This document shows, piece after piece, positions 1 to 7,891 of a stretch of 25,386 bases of DNA. Within the stretch, counting starts at the first letter, position 1, and each line of letters opens with the position of its first letter. A program made the position numbers and the translations under genes. The stretch lies in contig CAUZTZ010000016.1 of NCBI GenBank assembly GCA_963582805.1, forward strand, positions 1 through 25,386, given 5' to 3'. The notes beneath the pieces are model-generated. The model was not told the DNA's origin. It did not search any database and saw only the letters and a program-made list of their open reading frames with translations. This stretch comes from GCA-2687515 sp963582805 (lineage in GTDB: Bacteria; Pseudomonadota; Alphaproteobacteria; Rhodospirillales; UBA2165).

Positions 1-1371
1 GTTAAAAGCCTCGGCCGAAGTTTCCAGCTTGGCGACGGCGACATCGGCGGACGCCTGCAGCGCCCGGGTCGCCGCCGACATTTCGATGCTCTGCTCCTTG
101 ACGCGCGTCATGGTGGCTTCGGTGGTGCCGGCAAGGCTCGCGGATTCTTCGTTCAGCCGGCGCGCCAGCTCCGAGGTTTGCGCCGCCGCCTTGGCGACCG
201 CATCGTTCAAATTCTCGGCCTGATGGTTGAGCGTCTCGGACAACACGCCACCCTGCGCCGCCGCCTGATCGGAACGGCGTGTCAGGTCGTGCACGAAATC
301 TTTCATATTGGCCGCCGCCACTTCGGCGCGCTGGGATGCGCTTTCGGAGGCGTCGGCGAGGGCCGTGGTATTGGCCGACAACAATTCGCCCATGGCTTCG
401 GCGCGGCCCTGGGCCTCGCCCGATACGCTGGACAAACGCTCCGAGGATTCAATGAACAACTCGGACGTTTCGTGCGCCCGCTTCGATGTCTCCTCGGCGA
501 CCCGGACCAATTCATCGCCGGAGCGTTGCAGGGCGGTGGTGATGTCTTCGGTGCGCGCCGCCGCCTGTTGCGAGACGTTGAACAGATCGTGGCTTTGGTG
601 ATGCAGCACGTTGCCCGCTTCGCGCGCCCGGGCGATGGCCCGGTCCGACGCCGATACCAAATCTTCGGCCTGTTGCCGCAATTTCTCGCCGGCGCCCTCG
701 GACTTGATGGACACTTCTTCGGACGCCGCCGCCAGCGCCAGGGTCTGCTGCTTGATCAGTCCGGCCGCTTCGGTGGCCCGCGCCGATGCGTCTTCCGAGG
801 CTTTGGTCAGGGTTTTGGCTTGCGTGCGCAAGGTTTCGGAAATCTCCGTGACCCGACCTTCGGCTTCCCTGGACGGATAGGTGATCAATTGCAAATGCCA
901 GCGGAGCGCGCGGGCTTCCGACTGGTAAATTTTGGCGCGCTCATAAAAGGCGACGACCATCCATAAAAGCGCCAGCGGCGTCAGCACGCCGGCCGCCATA
1001 CCGCCGAGCTCGTGCGACAGCAGCGCGGTCAAATCTTCCAGCCTTATCTGGGTCAGAATATATTGCGCCGAAAGCGTCAGCCAGGCGGCGCTCGCGATCA
1101 CCGCAGTCAGGCTTAAAAGGCGCCAACGGATATAAAAGGGCGGGCGCCATTCGGGAGCGCTGAGCAGCGGCGGCGCGGCGTCCGGGCTGGCGGCCAGTTC
1201 GCGGCGCAATTGGCGCGTGGCGCGGGCCTCATCGGCAGCCTTATCGGCGGCGTCCCGGCTGCGCTCATCGAGGCCGCCGGTAATGGGTTCGCGGTCCTGG
1301 CTATTGCGGTCATGAACGACTTCGATGGGCGGGGTACCGCCCTCGGTCCGATCCGGCGCATCCTGGGCCAT
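1..1371 (-). CDS. Membrane-anchored long coiled-coil protein, TipN-like architecture (partial, C-terminus outside window)
   Basis: An open frame of 457 codons runs from an ATG at 1371 to the window edge, so the protein is C-terminally incomplete. The start is supported by a strong GGAGGAGG ribosome-binding site just upstream. Residues 1-80 are charged and cytoplasmic-looking. Two hydrophobic segments follow at about 85-104 and 123-143. From about 145 to the edge the protein is a continuous Ala/Glu/Ser-rich helical repeat region with many Ala-Ala, Glu and Gln positions typical of a coiled coil. This plan (short N-terminus, two TM helices, very long cytoplasmic coiled coil) is that of the alphaproteobacterial polarity landmark TipN, and also of some chemoreceptor-like or apolipoprotein-like proteins. 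No chemoreceptor hairpin signature is visible in the part seen. The function is inferred from architecture only. Confidence 0.75.
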   Translation of the reverse strand, partial: MAQDAPDRTEGGTPPIEVVHDRNSQDREPITGGLDERSRDAADKAADEARATRQLRRELAASPDAAPPLLSAPEWRPPFYIRWRLLSLTAVIASAAWLTLSAQYILTQIRLEDLTALLSHELGGMAAGVLTPLALLWMVVAFYERAKIYQSEARALRWHLQLITYPSREAEGRVTEISETLRTQAKTLTKASEDASARATEAAGLIKQQTLALAAASEEVSIKSEGAGEKLRQQAEDLVSASDRAIARAREAGNVLHHQSHDLFNVSQQAAARTEDITTALQRSGDELVRVAEETSKRAHETSELFIESSERLSSVSGEAQGRAEAMGELLSANTTALADASESASQRAEVAAANMKDFVHDLTRRSDQAAAQGGVLSETLNHQAENLNDAVAKAAAQTSELARRLNEESASLAGTTEATMTRVKEQSIEMSAATRALQASADVAVAKLETSAEAFN

Positions 1372-1419
1372 CGGCCTCCTCCATTCGGTCAATTGCGCTA
1401 GTTTAAAAGACTGGAGAAA

Positions 1420-1449
1420 ATTCTACCATACTCAATATGTTGGGCTCAA
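1420..1449 (-). promoter_or_regulatory. Candidate sigma-70 type promoter for the coiled-coil gene
   Basis: Read on the minus strand, TTGAGC (1444-1449) and TAGAAT (1420-1425) are separated by 18 bases and lie about 50 bases upstream of the ATG at 1371. The -10 matches the consensus at 5 of 6 positions and the -35 at 4 of 6. This is pattern matching only. The rest of the 204-base divergent gap is AT-rich compared with the genes and contains a 7-bp inverted repeat (1513-1519 with 1527-1533). No clear promoter for the plus-strand gene was recognised. Confidence 0.35.
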
Positions 1450-1575
1450 TCTGATCTCGCTAACAAAATGTGGGGTTTTTTCATTTATCTGGGGATAAGT
1501 TAGCAGAATTGGGGATTTTGGTGGTAAAAATCCACACCGAAATTCACTTGCAGCGCCCAAGGAGGCCGACCAAAC

Positions 1576-1890
1576 ATGGACAAGCAGACCCAAACCGAAC
1601 TGGAAGCCGCCGCGTTCCGGGGATTGATCGCCCACTTGCAGGAACGCACCGATGCCCAGAACATCGATATCATGAACCTGGCCGGATTTTGCCGCAATTG
1701 CCTGTCCAAATGGTATCTGGCGGCGGCCGAAAAGCGCGACGTCGAGCTGAACTATGATCAGGCGCTGGAAGCCGTCTACGGCATGCCCTACGAGCAATGG
1801 AAGGCCGAGAATCAGCGCCCCGCCAGCGACGAACAAAAAGCCAAGTTTCAGGAAACCAAACCGACCCATGCCAAAATCAGCGGCCACTGA
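1576..1890 (+). CDS. DUF1244 family protein
   Basis: A 104-residue soluble protein. The central stretch with N-L-A-G-F-C-R-N-C-L-S-K-W (about residues 34-46) followed by the Y-G-M-P-Y-E-x-W-K motif (68-76) is the recognisable core of the DUF1244 family, a small alpha-helical family common in Proteobacteria. The CRNC pair (C39, C42) could bind a metal, but no function is established for the family. Length is typical (about 90-110 residues). The ATG has an AGGAGG ribosome-binding site about 10 bases upstream. It stands alone, divergent from the coiled-coil gene and about 95 bases before the bicupin gene. Confidence 0.9.
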   Translation: MDKQTQTELEAAAFRGLIAHLQERTDAQNIDIMNLAGFCRNCLSKWYLAAAEKRDVELNYDQALEAVYGMPYEQWKAENQRPASDEQKAKFQETKPTHAKISGH

Positions 1891-1930
1891 GCGCGCCTTG
1901 AGCGCTGTCAATTGCATCGGCGTGGCGCGC
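1891..1930 (+). repeat. GC-rich inverted repeat directly after the DUF1244 stop codon
   Basis: GCGCGCC (1891-1897) and GGCGCGC (1924-1930) are perfect 7-bp arms separated by 26 bases, starting at the base after the stop codon. There is no T-tract afterwards, so it is not a classical intrinsic terminator. It could be an mRNA 3' hairpin or chance in GC-rich DNA. Confidence 0.35.
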
Positions 1931-1985
1931 GGGGTACTGTCGCCGCCAATCGATCGCCGTTGGAGTAGACCATGAGCGCCGCCCC

Positions 1986-3047
1986 GTGAATAAACAGGAT
2001 ACGGCACGCCAGCAGGATTATAAGGACCGCCTGTCGAAGCTCGGCATTTCGCCGCTGTGGGACCAATACCGGGATCTGCTGACCCTGGAGCCGATCGTGC
2101 GCACGGTTCCCCATATCTGGGTCTATGCTGAATTACGCGATATTTTGCTGGAATCGGGGGATTTGATCTCCGCCAAGGAAGCCCAGCGGCGCGTCCTGAT
2201 GCTGGAAAATCCGGCCCTGCCGAATCAGACCCAGGCGACCGACACCTTGTTTACCGGCTTGCAGCTTATCCTGCCCGGCGAGGTGGCGCCGGCGCACCGG
2301 CACACCCCCAATGCCTTGCGCCTGATTTTGGAGGGCGACGGCGGCTATACATCGGTCAATGGTGAAAAGACGGTGATGAAATATGGCGATTACATCATCA
2401 CCCCCAATTGGTGCTGGCACGATCACGGCAACGAAGGCGACGGGCCGGTGATCTGGCAGGATATTCTCGATCTGCCGCTGCTCAAAACCCTCGGCACCAT
2501 TTTTTACGAAGGCTATCCGGACGAGCAGTTTCCCCCCGGCCCGGTCCCCGGCGACAGCTTGCGCCGCTATGGCTCGAACATGCGCCCGGCGGGGCTGGAG
2601 CCAGACAAAATAAGCTCGCCCATCTTCTCCTATCCCTATGAGAAGACCCGCGAAACCATGGAAGCGCTGGCCCGGGACAGCGATCCCGACCCCTATCACG
2701 GATTGAAGATGGAATTCATTGATCCGACCACCGGCGCACCGGCCATGACTTCGATTTCCACCTTTATGCAACGCCTCGCCAAGGGCTTCAAAACCGAGCG
2801 CTACCAATCCACCGAGGGGGTTATCTTTACCTGCGTCGAGGGCGGCGGACGGGCGGTCATCGGCAACGGCGACGGCAATGGCGGCGGCGAGCAGGTCTTT
2901 GAATTCACCGAAAAAGATATCTTTGTAATTCCAAGCTGGGTGCCGTATGCCCTGGAGGCCGACGACGATACCTATATATTTGCCGGCACCGACCGGACCG
3001 TCCAGCAAAAGCTGGGGCTGTGGCGGGAGCGGCGCGGCAACGAATAG
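1986..3047 (+). CDS. Gentisate 1,2-dioxygenase-like bicupin ring-cleavage dioxygenase
   Basis: A 353-residue protein with two cupin folds (about 90-165 and 255-345), the size and plan of gentisate/1-hydroxy-2-naphthoate/salicylate 1,2-dioxygenases. These Fe(II) enzymes open the ring of hydroxybenzoates with O2. The N-terminal cupin carries A-H-R-H-T-P-N-A-L-R (H104, H106) and W-C-W-H-D-H-G-N (H145, H147). This is the family's iron site, with H104, H106 and probably H145 as ligands. The C-terminal cupin lacks such a His set, as is usual. The start is a GTG at 1986. An ATG at 1972 with a TGGAG ribosome-binding site opens only five codons and stops at a TGA overlapping this GTG, so initiation may be by coupling. 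ubiX follows 42 bases later. The exact aromatic substrate cannot be told from sequence. Confidence 0.85.
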   Translation: MNKQDTARQQDYKDRLSKLGISPLWDQYRDLLTLEPIVRTVPHIWVYAELRDILLESGDLISAKEAQRRVLMLENPALPNQTQATDTLFTGLQLILPGEVAPAHRHTPNALRLILEGDGGYTSVNGEKTVMKYGDYIITPNWCWHDHGNEGDGPVIWQDILDLPLLKTLGTIFYEGYPDEQFPPGPVPGDSLRRYGSNMRPAGLEPDKISSPIFSYPYEKTRETMEALARDSDPDPYHGLKMEFIDPTTGAPAMTSISTFMQRLAKGFKTERYQSTEGVIFTCVEGGGRAVIGNGDGNGGGEQVFEFTEKDIFVIPSWVPYALEADDDTYIFAGTDRTVQQKLGLWRERRGNE

Positions 3048-3089
3048 GCAGCCGGGTTCAGCCCGCCTGCAACAGAACCGGAGCACTGG

Positions 3090-3686
3090 ATGAAAAAACT
3101 AATAGTCGGAATGACAGGCGCCAGCGGATCGATCTTCGGCATCCGCCTGTTGGAGGTTTTGCGCGAAACCGAAATCGAGGTGCATCTGGTTGTCTCCAAA
3201 TGGGCGCAGCAGACCCTCGAACACGAGGTCGATATCACCCTCGACAAGGTGCGCGAGCTGGCCGACGTTACCTATGGGCCGGGCGACATGGGGGCGGCCA
3301 TATCATCGGGCTCGTTCGTCACCGACGGCATGATCATCGTGCCCTGTTCGACCCGCTCGGTGGCCGCCATTGCCAATGGCCTTGGCGATCATCTGGTGCA
3401 CCGTTCGGCCGACGTGGTGCTTAAAGAACGCCGCCCGCTGGTGCTAGTGGTCCGCGAAACGCCGCTCAGCGATATCCATCTGGAAAATATGCTGAAATTG
3501 TCGCGCATGGGGGTTACCATATTACCGCCGATGCCGGCCTTTTATAACCACCCCAAAGACCTCGACGATATCGTCAACCATATCGTCGCCCGCTGCCTCG
3601 ATCAGTTCGGCATCGAGTGGGATTACGCCAAGCGCTGGGACGGCGATATGGTCAACCGCTCGGCCAAAATCCACCGTTTGAAATAA
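3090..3686 (+). CDS. ubiX: UbiX/Pad1 family flavin prenyltransferase
   Basis: 198 residues, normal family length. The N-terminal G-M-T-G-A-S-G-S motif (7-14) is the FMN-binding loop. S-S-G-S-F (72-76), P-C-S-T-R-S (85-90), the L-K-E-R-R segment (111-115) and I-L-P-P-M-P-A-F-Y (144-152) are the other family hallmarks. UbiX joins dimethylallyl phosphate to FMN to make prenylated FMN, the cofactor of UbiD-type decarboxylases. No ubiD is in this window. Placement behind a ring-cleaving dioxygenase suggests service to an aromatic decarboxylase elsewhere, or to ubiquinone synthesis. The ATG has a GGAG about 9 bases upstream. It converges with the response-regulator gene across an 11-base gap with no visible terminator. 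Confidence 0.92.
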   Translation: MKKLIVGMTGASGSIFGIRLLEVLRETEIEVHLVVSKWAQQTLEHEVDITLDKVRELADVTYGPGDMGAAISSGSFVTDGMIIVPCSTRSVAAIANGLGDHLVHRSADVVLKERRPLVLVVRETPLSDIHLENMLKLSRMGVTILPPMPAFYNHPKDLDDIVNHIVARCLDQFGIEWDYAKRWDGDMVNRSAKIHRLK

Positions 3687-3697
3687 AATTGGGAATA

Positions 3698-4354
3698 TTA
3701 GTGGAAGGTGCTGGCGCCGGTGACCTCGGATTTGCCGGCGCGGTTGACCTGGGTGATCATGCGGATCAGATCGGCCAAGGTCGCGGCCGCCATTTTTTCC
3801 ATCATCTTGGCGCGGTGAAACTCGACGGTTTTTTCCGAGAGATTCAGGAGCCCGGCGATGATGCGGTTGGAATTACCGCCGACCACCCCGTCCAGAACCT
3901 CGCGCTCGCGGGCGCTTAAGTTTTCCAGCTTTTCGGTGATCTCGGAGACGTGCAGATTTTCCTTGCGCTGGGTGCGGCCGGTGCGGATCGCCTTTTGGAT
4001 CAGGTCCAACAAGGATTGATCGTTGAACGGCTTTTCCAGGAAATCATAGGCGCCGATCTTCATGGCGCGCACCGCCAGATGCACATCGCCGTGCCCGGTC
4101 AGGAATATCACCGGCAGGTCGGATTCGCGCATCTTCATTTCCTCGAATACTTCGATGCCGCTCATGCCGGGCATGCGGATATCCAAAATGGCGCAGCCGA
4201 CCGCATCCAGAAAGCCGCTTTCCAGAAATTGCGCGCCGGAGGCAAATATCTGCACCGACATACCCACCGATTCGATCAGCCATTGCAGGGAATCCCGCAC
4301 CGCCTGATCGTCATCGACGATGAATATTTTGGCCTCATGATCCGACATTGCCAT
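3698..4354 (-). CDS. FixJ/TodT-type response regulator (receiver + LuxR HTH)
   Basis: 218 residues. The receiver domain (about 8-122) has the acidic pocket D14-D16, phospho-acceptor D58 in L-D-I-R-M-P-G-M-S-G, T86 and K108. The C-terminal LuxR/NarL helix-turn-helix (about 144-205) contains L-S-A-R-E-R-E-V-L-D and the recognition helix region L-S-E-K-T-V-E-F-H-R. This is a DNA-binding transcription activator of the FixJ subfamily. It lies downstream of, and overlaps by 20 bases, the restored frame of the sensor-kinase gene, which is the probable partner. A second in-frame ATG two codons in (4348) is an equally possible start. Targets are unknown; the nearby catabolic and TRAP genes are candidates by position only. 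Confidence 0.92.
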   Translation of the reverse strand: MAMSDHEAKIFIVDDDQAVRDSLQWLIESVGMSVQIFASGAQFLESGFLDAVGCAILDIRMPGMSGIEVFEEMKMRESDLPVIFLTGHGDVHLAVRAMKIGAYDFLEKPFNDQSLLDLIQKAIRTGRTQRKENLHVSEITEKLENLSAREREVLDGVVGGNSNRIIAGLLNLSEKTVEFHRAKMMEKMAAATLADLIRMITQVNRAGKSEVTGASTFH

Positions 4355-6342
4355 CCTTCCGGCCTAAGCTCTGATTATCCATTTGGGTGCCGGGTAAGGT
4401 CAATCCAAATATGCTTCCGTTTTTTTCCGGCGGGCGGTACCAGGTGCGCCCGCCATGCACTTCGGCGATCGAGCGGCAGATCGCCAGCCCCATACCGAGG
4501 CCATCATTCTTGGTAGTGAAAAACGGCTCAAATATATGATCAATGGCGTCGGCAGCCAGCCCCTTGGCCGGCATCCTTGACGATCACGTTCACCGTTCCG
4601 TCCTCGGCCGAATAGGTCTGAATGACCATTTTGCGTGAATCGATAGGCACCGATTGCATGGCGTCGATGGCATTGCGCCCGAAATTGATGATGATCTGCT
4701 GAATTTGCACAAAATCCGCATACACGGATAGCTTTTCCGGGGCCAAATCCACCTCGATATGGACGGTGCCGAGGCGGGCTTCGTTTTCCAGCATCCCTTC
4801 GGCGTCGCGCACCGCCTCGTTGAGATCGATTTGATCGAACTCGCGCTTTTTGTCCTCGACGAAATCGCGGATGCGGCGGATCACCATGCCGGCCCGGTGC
4901 GCCTGACCCGAGGCCTTCTCCATCGCCTCGATGATTTTGGCGGTCTCGGGCGCGCCGGCGCGCATGCGGTTCACGCAACCGTCGATATAGGCGCAGATGG
5001 CCGCCAAGGGCTGGTTCAGCTCGTGCGCGAAGCCGGTGGCCATTTCGCCCATGGTTCCGAGCCGCGTGACATGCGCCAACTGGGTCTGCTGTTCGCGCAT
5101 TTTTTGTTCGACCCGCTGGCGCTCGGCAACCTCGCCCTGCAAATCGGCGGTGCGCTGTTCGACCCGGATTTCCAACTGCCGCTGCTGCGCGCCGGCGCTT
5201 TCAATCAGCGCATTATAGGCCTGCGCAAGCACGCGAATTTCCTCGGGCATGGGCGCATCGGTCTCCGGCACGGACACCATGGAGCGCGACTGCTGATAGC
5301 CCTTGGCGGCGTCGGCGATGCGCTGGATCGGCGCCACCAGCCAGCGCGCCAGCCACCAGCTTGCGATACTGGCGAGCAGAGTGGCGATGACGATGATCAA
5401 AATCTGCCCGGCCAGGTTGGCGCGCGCCTCGGCGATCAGTTCCTGATAGGGCTGCGGCACCATGATGCCCCAGCCGGAACGCGGCTCGACAACGTAACCG
5501 GCGATCATTTCCCGTTCCACCGCGGGCGAATGAAACACCACCACGCCGGATTTGCCTTGCATCATGCGCTTGACCGGCTCGATGGCGGAGATATCCCGGA
5601 TCGAAGTGCGCCACTGGTCGGTCGGATGCGCCAGGACGTGGCCCCTGCCGTCGACGATTGCAGCGTGGCCGCCGCGCCCGAATTTGATGCTTTTCTGCAG
5701 TTCGACCAGATAGTTGGTGGTAACCTCCGCGAGCGTGTAATCGCCACCGATTTCGGCGATGACGATATAGATCGACGGGCGCTGATCGTTATTGAATACC
5801 ACCGGCGAAAATATCGGCGCGCCGGGCTTGTCCCGGGCCGTCGCCATCGAGCCGGACAAGGCGTTCCGCAAGCTATCGGGCAAGCGGGTGATCTCCAAGC
5901 CATCGACCGCCGCTAGCGGCTCTACGACGGAAATATCTTCGTTCACACGGGCGATAAACCGGATGTTGGCACCGGCAAGCAAATCGGACATGGCGACCAT
6001 ATGACCGCCGCTGGCAAAATCATTGCGCACGTGACTGACAATCGATTCCACGTCCCGAAGGTAGCGCGATATGGCCAGGCTGATACTGCGCGCCAGGACC
6101 AGATGTTTGTCTTCGGCGCCATCGACGCTGGCGGCAACGGCCGAGCGTTCCAGCCATATCACCAGCGTAATCGCCGGCAGCGAAACCAGGGCGGTAAAAC
6201 AAAAGAACAGTAACTGGTGCAGACTGAAATGTCGGTTCACGGCTCCGGTTTCCAAATTGTGTGTTCCGGTAAATCGCGGCGATGGCCGAACAATATCCAT
6301 ATCCAAGGCATTAATTATAGAACTTAATTTCGATTCCGACAT
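4335..6342 (-). CDS. DctB/FixL-like membrane sensor histidine kinase, ATPase domain split by a frameshift
   Basis: From an ATG at 6342 the frame gives a short N-terminus, TM1 (about 43-63), a large periplasmic Cache-type sensor region (65-305), TM2 (311-333), HAMP (334-385), a helical linker, and a HisKA domain with the phospho-accepting H440 in F-A-H-E-L-N-Q-P-L-A-A-I. The N-box (N553-N557) and the G1 box start (V-K-D-A-G-Q-G) follow. The frame then fails and stops at 4540. Dropping one base in the CCCC run at 4560-4563 restores the ATPase domain (F-E-P-F-F-T-T-K, G-L-G-M-G-L-A-I-C) to a stop at 4335, giving about 668 residues. It is therefore either a sequencing error or an inactivated kinase. 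The long open frame upstream of 6342 (to 6909) is antisense to the BON gene and not part of it. ATG 6300 is an alternative start. Confidence 0.85.
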
Positions 6343-6358
6343 TTTCAATTCCGCAAAT

Positions 6359-6387
6359 TTGACTACACTCGCCGGACCGCTTAAAAA
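6359..6387 (+). promoter_or_regulatory. Candidate sigma-70 type promoter for the BON-protein gene
   Basis: TTGACT (6359-6364) and TAAAAA (6382-6387) are separated by 17 bases and sit about 20 bases before the ATG at 6406. The -35 matches the consensus at 5 of 6 positions, the -10 at 4 of 6. It lies in the 63-base divergent gap shared with the sensor-kinase gene. Confidence 0.4.
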
Positions 6388-6405
6388 AACATTAGGAATG
6401 AGCCC

Positions 6406-7032
6406 ATGGATAGAGCGATTGGCAACGGCTGGCTGGCGATTGCCGGCGCAGCGGCCCTGATATCGGCGGCCCCAACCGCACAGGCGATCGAGTTGATCAA
6501 TCCCTTCTCGATCATCAAAAGCGCCGTCGAGGCAGCCGTCGAGGACCGCTCCACGGAAGATATCGCCAAGGATCTGGCCATCAAGGCGACCTTTACCAAG
6601 GACGTGATCTCTGAGATGGGAACCGACGTGATTTCCATCAAGGCCGACGTTTACGAACAAGACGTCATGCTGACCGGCGTCGTCGAGGACCCAAAACAAA
6701 AAATCCAGGCTGAAAAGCTGACCCGCAAGATCGAGGATGTGAAGAAAATCTTCAACGAAATCCTGGTGATCAAGCCGGTCAAAAAGAAGAAAGGCGTGGT
6801 CGAGAATTTCGTCGACGACACCGTGATCGAAAGCAAGATCAACGCCCTGTTGCTGGACGGCAAGGGCGTCATTGTGACCAACTTCCGCTGGCGCTCGGTG
6901 GGCGGGCATGTGTATTTGTTCGGTCGCGCCCTCGGCCGGGCCGAAAAAGCCAAAGCGAGTAAAATCGTCAAAGAGATCAAAAACGTCCTATCGGTCAAAA
7001 ATCTGGCCAAAATCAAGCCGAAAAAGAAGTAG
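6406..7032 (+). CDS. Secreted protein with two BON domains
   Basis: 208 residues. A hydrophobic N-terminal segment ending in A-Q-A (about residue 27) is a Sec signal peptide, so the mature protein is periplasmic. Two BON-type units are visible, at about 50-112 and 133-200. Each has the typical start (D-x-x-I-x-x-x-I/L) and the V-x-L-x-G-x-V core, seen as V-M-L-T-G-V-V and V-Y-L-F-G-R-A. They are joined by a lysine-rich linker and the protein ends in a lysine-rich tail. BON proteins such as OsmY and DolP bind phospholipid and help protect the envelope. No Cys lipobox is seen. AGGAATGA precedes the ATG. The next gene starts 5 bases after the stop, so they are probably co-transcribed. The basic tails are unusual for OsmY-like proteins. 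Confidence 0.85.
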   Translation: MDRAIGNGWLAIAGAAALISAAPTAQAIELINPFSIIKSAVEAAVEDRSTEDIAKDLAIKATFTKDVISEMGTDVISIKADVYEQDVMLTGVVEDPKQKIQAEKLTRKIEDVKKIFNEILVIKPVKKKKGVVENFVDDTVIESKINALLLDGKGVIVTNFRWRSVGGHVYLFGRALGRAEKAKASKIVKEIKNVLSVKNLAKIKPKKK

Positions 7033-7037
7033 CCAAT

Positions 7038-7880
7038 ATGGCCTATATTTTCGAAGGCCAGCCGGGACCGGCGATTGCCGTGCCGCCCGGCGCCGCCGAC
7101 ACCCATATGCATATCTATGAGCCCGGCCATGCCATGGCGCCGGACGCGACTATTCCGCCCCTGGATGACGCCCGCGTCGATGATTACCGTATTTTGCAGA
7201 CCCGCTTGGGGCTACAGCGCGTGGTCGTTGTCCAGCCCAGCACCTACGGCAAGGACAATGCCTGCACCATGGAGGCGGTGGCGGCCATGGGCGAAAATGC
7301 CCGCGCCGTGGTGGTGGTCGACGGGTTGGCCAGCGACGACGAATTGGCGGCGCTGACCAAGGCCGGGGCGCGCGGCATCCGCTTTCACATGCTGCCCGGC
7401 GGCGCCCTTTCGTGGCAGGTGGCGCCCGAATTATCGGCGCGCGCCGCCGAGCATGGCTGGCACGCGCAACTGCAGCTTGATGGCCGTGATCTGCCCGGCC
7501 GCTTAAACGATATCGCCTGTATCACTGGTGATCTGGTGATCGACCATGTGGGCCGCTTTTTCGAACCGGTGCGCCCCGACCATCCCGGCTTCAAGGCGCT
7601 CCTGGGTCTGGTGGCAAAGGGCGCCTGGGTCAAATTGTCGGCGCCGTACCTCACCGAAGAGGACGGCGCGCCGTCGTTTGCGGCGGTCGGCGCGCTGGTC
7701 AAGATGCTGGTGGCCGAGGCGCCGGAACGCATGCTGTGGGCTTCCAACTGGCCGCATCCGGGCGTCGATCCCCGCCCCGATGACGCCCAGATGCTGGATA
7801 CGCTTGGGACCTGGATCGGCGACGAAGCGATCATTAAGCGTATCTTGGTGGACAATCCGGCCCAACTGTACGGATTTTAG
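7038..7880 (+). CDS. Amidohydrolase_2 family hydrolase, LigI-like (2-pyrone-4,6-dicarboxylate lactonase type)
   Basis: 280 residues forming a TIM-barrel metal-dependent hydrolase. D-T-H-M-H-I-Y (21-27) is the first metal/catalytic strand. Q-P-S-T-Y-G-K-D-N, the I-D-H-V-G strand, A-S-N-W-P-H-P and the C-terminal N-P-A-Q-L-Y-G-F are hallmarks of the COG3618/LigI branch. LigI hydrolyses the lactone ring of 2-pyrone-4,6-dicarboxylate in protocatechuate/gallate breakdown; relatives act on sugar lactones such as galactarolactone. Either is plausible here. It lies between the BON gene (5 bases) and the ABM gene (11 bases), and upstream of a TRAP transporter, which supports a role in using an imported organic acid. 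The exact substrate is not determined. Confidence 0.87.
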   Translation: MAYIFEGQPGPAIAVPPGAADTHMHIYEPGHAMAPDATIPPLDDARVDDYRILQTRLGLQRVVVVQPSTYGKDNACTMEAVAAMGENARAVVVVDGLASDDELAALTKAGARGIRFHMLPGGALSWQVAPELSARAAEHGWHAQLQLDGRDLPGRLNDIACITGDLVIDHVGRFFEPVRPDHPGFKALLGLVAKGAWVKLSAPYLTEEDGAPSFAAVGALVKMLVAEAPERMLWASNWPHPGVDPRPDDAQMLDTLGTWIGDEAIIKRILVDNPAQLYGF

Positions 7881-7891
7881 GGGAAACGCCC

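Noticed and set aside
178..966. Plus-strand frame of 262 codons in the left end
   Set aside because: Antisense to the coiled-coil gene, whose repeated Ala/Glu codons keep this frame open; it has low-complexity Gly/Arg composition and no recognisable domain.
1513..1533. Inverted repeat GGATTTT / AAAATCC as a terminator or operator
   Set aside because: Only 7 bp and AT-rich in an AT-rich gap; no T-run that would end either neighbouring transcript, so it is noted but not called.
4759..5916. Plus-strand frame of 385 codons
   Set aside because: Antisense to the sensor-kinase gene, which has clear Cache, HAMP and HisKA features; the plus frame has only His/Arg/Gly-rich shadow sequence.
6343..6909. 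Upstream extension of the sensor-kinase frame
   Set aside because: It is antisense to the BON gene and lacks any sensor or membrane features; ATG 6342 begins the real protein.
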